Source of the DNA: Spirochaetaceae bacterium
GTDB lineage: Bacteria; Spirochaetota; Spirochaetia; Treponematales; Breznakiellaceae
DNA: 28,307 nt
Direction of reading: 5' to 3'
Assembly: GCA_031278575.1 (NCBI GenBank)
Contig: JAITKD010000205.1
Location: 1 to 28,307, forward strand
Below are positions 25,939 through 28,307 of the stretch, piece by piece. The position numbers were made by a program, and so were the translations under genes. Position 1 is the stretch's first letter. Every line of letters starts with the position of its first letter. The notes under the pieces are model-generated. The model had not been told where the DNA came from. It searched no databases and saw only the letters and a list, made by a program, of their open reading frames with translations.

Positions 25939-27027
25939 TTACCCCCTGGAAATATAGAACAGCCGTTCCGCCAGCCGTCCCGAAGAACCCGCCGCTTCCC
26001 GGGCGAACCAGGTCCTAAAATCCTCCTGTACCGCCAGGGCCCGCATGGCTCCGGCGGCGTACAGGGTATAGGGATTGTCGCGAAGGGAAAGCAGGCCGAA
26101 AAGTTCCGTTAATACCCCGGGGGTATCGGAAGATACCGCCCGGACCACGGATATTTCAATTTCCGCCAGGGTCTTGATGTTGTTTTTTTCTTCAAAGGAT
26201 AATCCCAGGGTTTCCGCAAGGATCCCCCGGCACTCCTCCGCAAAGGGCCCCCGGGGGGCCAGGTTGATACATTCTTCGGCGTATTCCCCCCGAAGGTTCC
26301 CGGAAAAATTTCGGGCCCCCCGGTACCAATATTCGGGGAACCTTTCGTACCGGGCCCGGATCGCCCCATAGGCGGCAAGTACCTGACGGGAGGGTTCCCC
26401 TTCCTCAAGGCGGCACACCAAACACATCCATTGGGCAAAAGAGTCGGGTTCGTCCCGGGCATCAAAAAGGGTTTCCAGACTCAGCCGCGCCTTTGTCCAT
26501 TGTCCGTGGTGGAAGGCCAGGAGCCCCCGGACGGCAAGCAGGGCCTTTTCCCGTTCTTCTTCCCCCAGGGACGGGTCGATAAGATCAGGATTTTCCCCCC
26601 GGGTTTCGTAAAGGGACAGCACCGCCCCAAGCCCTTCCGCAATACCCTCCCTGGTTATCCCGCCGCCCAAGCCATAGGCCCAGGAGAGTTCCTTATAGGC
26701 GGCGATAGCCGCCCCCCCATAATCGCCCAACCCTTCCCGAAGCATGGATTCGGTAAGCCCTATCCCCGGCTCAAAGCCCCGGGACCGTTCCGTTTCAGCG
26801 AGTTCTTCCAGGGCGGCGGCATAGGTCCCCCCATAGGCGGCGGGAAACAATTCCGTTCCCGCCGGTTCAGGTTCCGGCGGCGTTTCCCGGAGGGCATCCG
26901 GGAAACAGGCGGTCAACACAACGCCAACCAACACCGCCGGCCAAAAAGCGAACCGAGGGAAGCCGTTCCAAAAACTGAAGTTTCGGGACAGCCTTAATTC
27001 TTTAAGAAACAATCGTTTTTTTATCAT
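25939..27027 (-). CDS. Helical lipoprotein of unknown function, first gene of the efflux operon
   Basis: A 362-residue predicted lipoprotein. Start ATG at 27027 is preceded by GGGGGT at a normal distance; a TTG at 27039 is less likely. Basic n-region MIKKRLFLKE, hydrophobic core FAFWPAVLVGVVLTA and Cys41 (LTAC) mark it as a lipoprotein. Residues 12-23 between these parts are encoded by a copy of the dispersed palindromic repeat, so the leader is longer than usual. The mature protein is almost all helix with paired Ala/Leu/Glu-rich segments that look like degenerate TPR or Sel1-type repeats, but no clear unit could be set. I do not recognise a family. It is probably the promoter-proximal gene of the ten-gene unit, two bases ahead of the TPR lipoprotein gene. 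Confidence 0.78.
   Translation of the reverse strand: MIKKRLFLKELRLSRNFSFWNGFPRFAFWPAVLVGVVLTACFPDALRETPPEPEPAGTELFPAAYGGTYAAALEELAETERSRGFEPGIGLTESMLREGLGDYGGAAIAAYKELSWAYGLGGGITREGIAEGLGAVLSLYETRGENPDLIDPSLGEEEREKALLAVRGLLAFHHGQWTKARLSLETLFDARDEPDSFAQWMCLVCRLEEGEPSRQVLAAYGAIRARYERFPEYWYRGARNFSGNLRGEYAEECINLAPRGPFAEECRGILAETLGLSFEEKNNIKTLAEIEISVVRAVSSDTPGVLTELFGLLSLRDNPYTLYAAGAMRALAVQEDFRTWFAREAAGSSGRLAERLFYISRG
26960..26994. repeat. Dispersed palindromic repeat, copy B (inside a gene)
   Basis: Plus-strand GTTCC-AAAAACTGAAGTTT-CGGGAC-AGCCT is closely similar to copy A at 2829-2864, in the same orientation. The arms still pair with some mismatches (GTTCC with GGGAC). The element lies in frame within codons 12-23 of the lipoprotein gene starting at 27027, between the basic n-region and the hydrophobic core. 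Confidence 0.75.
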
Positions 27028-27269
27028 ACGTACCCCCAATCTATATAAGGCACTGACTTGGGGATTTGCTTTAGTCGGAGGGAAAAATTTTTCTTTTTTT
27101 TTCAGGAATTTTATACTTTTCTTTTTTGTAGTATTGAATTATAATAAAGAATCCCCGAATCAAGCTCCGGGGTATTAAACCAAAAAGGGCTACGCCCTAA
27201 TAAAAAGTTTGTGCTTCACACCGGGGCGGCAAACCGCCCCGGAACAGGTGTAACTCCAAGGATTTCTCG
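27028..27269. promoter_or_regulatory. Divergent intergenic region with promoter-like boxes
   Basis: The only divergent spacer in the window, 242 bp, very AT-rich from 27085 to 27150. For the plus gene, TATAAT at 27140-27145 is a perfect -10 box, with a poor TTTTCT 17 bases before it. For the minus operon, TATAAA (27115-27110) has TTCAAT 17 bases upstream (27138-27133). Both assignments are weak at -35. Both promoters must lie here if the two units are transcribed separately, but the exact positions are not proven. Confidence 0.45.
27153..27251 (+). promoter_or_regulatory. Hairpin-rich leader of the plus-strand lipoprotein gene
   Basis: Three inverted repeats stand in series between the likely -10 box and the gene. 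H1: CCCCG (27153-27157) with CGGGG (27168-27172). H2: AGGGC (27186-27190) with GCCCT (27194-27198). H3: CCGGGGCGG (27221-27229) with CCGCCCCGG (27234-27242), loop CAAA. ACACC (27218-27222) can instead pair with GGTGT (27247-27251), sharing two bases with H3. The last arm ends seven bases before the ribosome binding site, so it could affect translation. I recognise no known riboswitch class. Confidence 0.5.
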
Positions 27270-28307
27270 ATGAAATTTTTGAACCCTATATGCTTGTTTA
27301 TATGTATCCTCTCTCTTTGTTTTTCAGCGTGTTTTACCCCGAATTCTCCGGCAGCTTCCCTGGCAGCTTCTCCGGCAGATTCCCCGGCAGGAGATACCGA
27401 TACCACGGTTTTTAACGATACCGAACTTTTTACCGTCACGATCGCCATTGCGGGGGACGGCCAATCCCGAAGCGTGGCCGGCCTTCCCCGGGATAAGCTC
27501 AAAGCGGGGTCCGGGGTCCGTAACTTCGCCCAGCTTATCGTCCTGGATACGAAAAGCAAAAAACTCATGGGCTTTGCCGAGATCCACCAAAGCGGTGATA
27601 TTACGATTAACGCCCTGCCCCTGGGGAAGACCTACGCCTTCCTCCTGCTGATGGGGCATTGGAAGGGCGAGGAGGGGCAGGATGGGCAGTGGGTACCGGC
27701 CCCGGACGACCCGTTCCCCACCCTTTTGAACGCCGGGTTAACGGAGTATATCCTGAACGCCGGGGATTCCGCCAAGATAGGGATCGTGATGTATCCCCTG
27801 GTGGTGAATACCGTCTTTACCGAGCAGGTGGAGTCAGGGTCCGGGCAGACCGTCCACCCGCTCGTCGAGGAGGGGAAACCCAAACCGGCGTACCTTTTTC
27901 CGGGGAACTGGACCGTAAACTGGGCAATACAACGGACAAATCCGGGTACGGACGGGTTAGAGCGGCTGATCGCGGCGCAAGCGATAATGGAAAGCACCGG
28001 GTATGATCTGGAACCAGACCACTATACCGGAGGGGAACTGAAGATTCAGAAGCTGCGGTACATAACCCCCGATGGGCCGTGGGAACCGGAGCCGGGGATC
28101 ACGAGTACGACAAAGGATATTTCCTATGATATATCGGCCTATACCCAGGCCATAGGGAGCGGGGGGGCGGTGAACTTCAACGTGGAATACGTGCCCTTTA
28201 ACCTGACCGCCGCGGCCGATTGGCAGATAGCCTATAACGCGAAGCCGGTGAACACGGCATGTGCGGACGGTATACCGAAATGGATCATCCGGAACGGGGT
28301 GAATGAC
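27270..28307 (+). CDS. Lipoprotein of unknown function, N-terminal part (runs off window end)
   Basis: The only plus-strand gene; translated by hand, 346 codons to the window end without a stop. Start ATG at 27270 has AAGGA seven bases upstream. MKFLNPI, a hydrophobic core and lipobox FSAC give Cys21. Residues 26-41 are four tandem tetrapeptides (SPAA, SLAA, SPAD, SPAG), a flexible linker. After that comes a beta-rich domain (FTVTIAIAGDGQSRSV, FAQLIVLDTKSKKLMGFAEI, ITINALPLGKTYAFLLLMGHW) that reads like an Ig-like or carboxypeptidase-regulatory-like fold, then residues with less pattern. I do not recognise the family. It is divergent from the efflux operon and may be regulated separately. Surface or periplasmic exposure is inferred from the lipoprotein signal only. 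Confidence 0.82.
   Translation, partial: MKFLNPICLFICILSLCFSACFTPNSPAASLAASPADSPAGDTDTTVFNDTELFTVTIAIAGDGQSRSVAGLPRDKLKAGSGVRNFAQLIVLDTKSKKLMGFAEIHQSGDITINALPLGKTYAFLLLMGHWKGEEGQDGQWVPAPDDPFPTLLNAGLTEYILNAGDSAKIGIVMYPLVVNTVFTEQVESGSGQTVHPLVEEGKPKPAYLFPGNWTVNWAIQRTNPGTDGLERLIAAQAIMESTGYDLEPDHYTGGELKIQKLRYITPDGPWEPEPGITSTTKDISYDISAYTQAIGSGGAVNFNVEYVPFNLTAAADWQIAYNAKPVNTACADGIPKWIIRNGVND
27345..27392 (+). repeat. Four 12-bp in-frame tandem repeats
   Basis: Units TCTCCGGCAGCT, TCCCTGGCAGCT, TCTCCGGCAGAT and TCCCCGGCAGGA follow one another directly. Each codes for Ser-(Pro/Leu)-Ala-(Ala/Asp/Gly). They encode the linker just after the lipidated cysteine of the plus-strand lipoprotein. Copy number could change without a frameshift because the unit is a multiple of three. 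Confidence 0.85.

Noticed and set aside
27186..27198. AGGGC-TAC-GCCCT hairpin as a true terminator
   Set aside because: Only five pairs, and in the plus direction no T-run follows. On the minus strand a T-run follows, but no minus-strand gene ends there in view.
1..28307. CRISPR arrays, tRNA/rRNA genes, insertion sequences or prophage genes
   Set aside because: No regularly spaced repeats, no cloverleaf-like sequence, no transposase or phage-type protein was seen; the few intergenic gaps are all under 300 bp.

Overview
The window looks like chromosomal DNA of a spirochaete, most likely a Treponema relative of the termite-gut type. This is inferred from the many Sec/SPII lipoproteins with loose spirochaetal lipoboxes, the Ig-like (Big_5) lipoproteins inside an RND efflux operon, a giant helical protein that recalls the very long spirochaetal (Leptospira) structural proteins, and a short palindromic repeat scattered among the genes. 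No rRNA, tRNA or species marker is present, so the genus is an inference. Coding density is very high and almost everything lies on the minus strand.

Region 1 (1-2807, minus): an electron-transfer operon, etfB-etfA-acyl-CoA dehydrogenase. The dehydrogenase is cut by the window start. It would oxidise an acyl-CoA and pass electrons to the ETF encoded just upstream. A 143-bp spacer (2808-2950) with a perfect 12-bp-arm palindrome and a weak promoter candidate separates it from the next unit.

Region 2 (2951-27027, minus): ten genes with gaps of at most 25 bp or small overlaps, which look like one transcription unit of about 24 kb. In transcription order they are a helical lipoprotein, a TPR lipoprotein, a small lipoprotein, a TolC-type outer membrane channel, an RND membrane fusion lipoprotein, two Ig-like lipoproteins, an RND permease, a second more divergent RND permease, and a 3230-residue exported protein. 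The giant protein has a long helical body, a Gly/Ala-rich hydrophobic stretch and a C-terminal domain with a Cys/His pair typical of papain-fold (NlpC/P60 or CHAP-like) hydrolases. The pump genes make a complete tripartite envelope machine. The Ig-like lipoproteins and the giant protein have no standard place in such a machine and are the most interesting part of the window.

Region 3 (27028-27269): the divergent intergenic region, AT-rich in the middle, with promoter-like hexamers and three hairpins in the probable leader of the plus-strand gene.

Region 4 (27270-28307, plus): the 5' part of a lipoprotein of unknown function, with four 12-bp tandem repeats coding for the linker right after the lipidated cysteine.

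Three copies of one short repeat (2829-2864, 20386-20422, 26960-26994) were found. Two of them lie in frame inside the N-terminal leaders of lipoprotein genes, just before the hydrophobic signal core.
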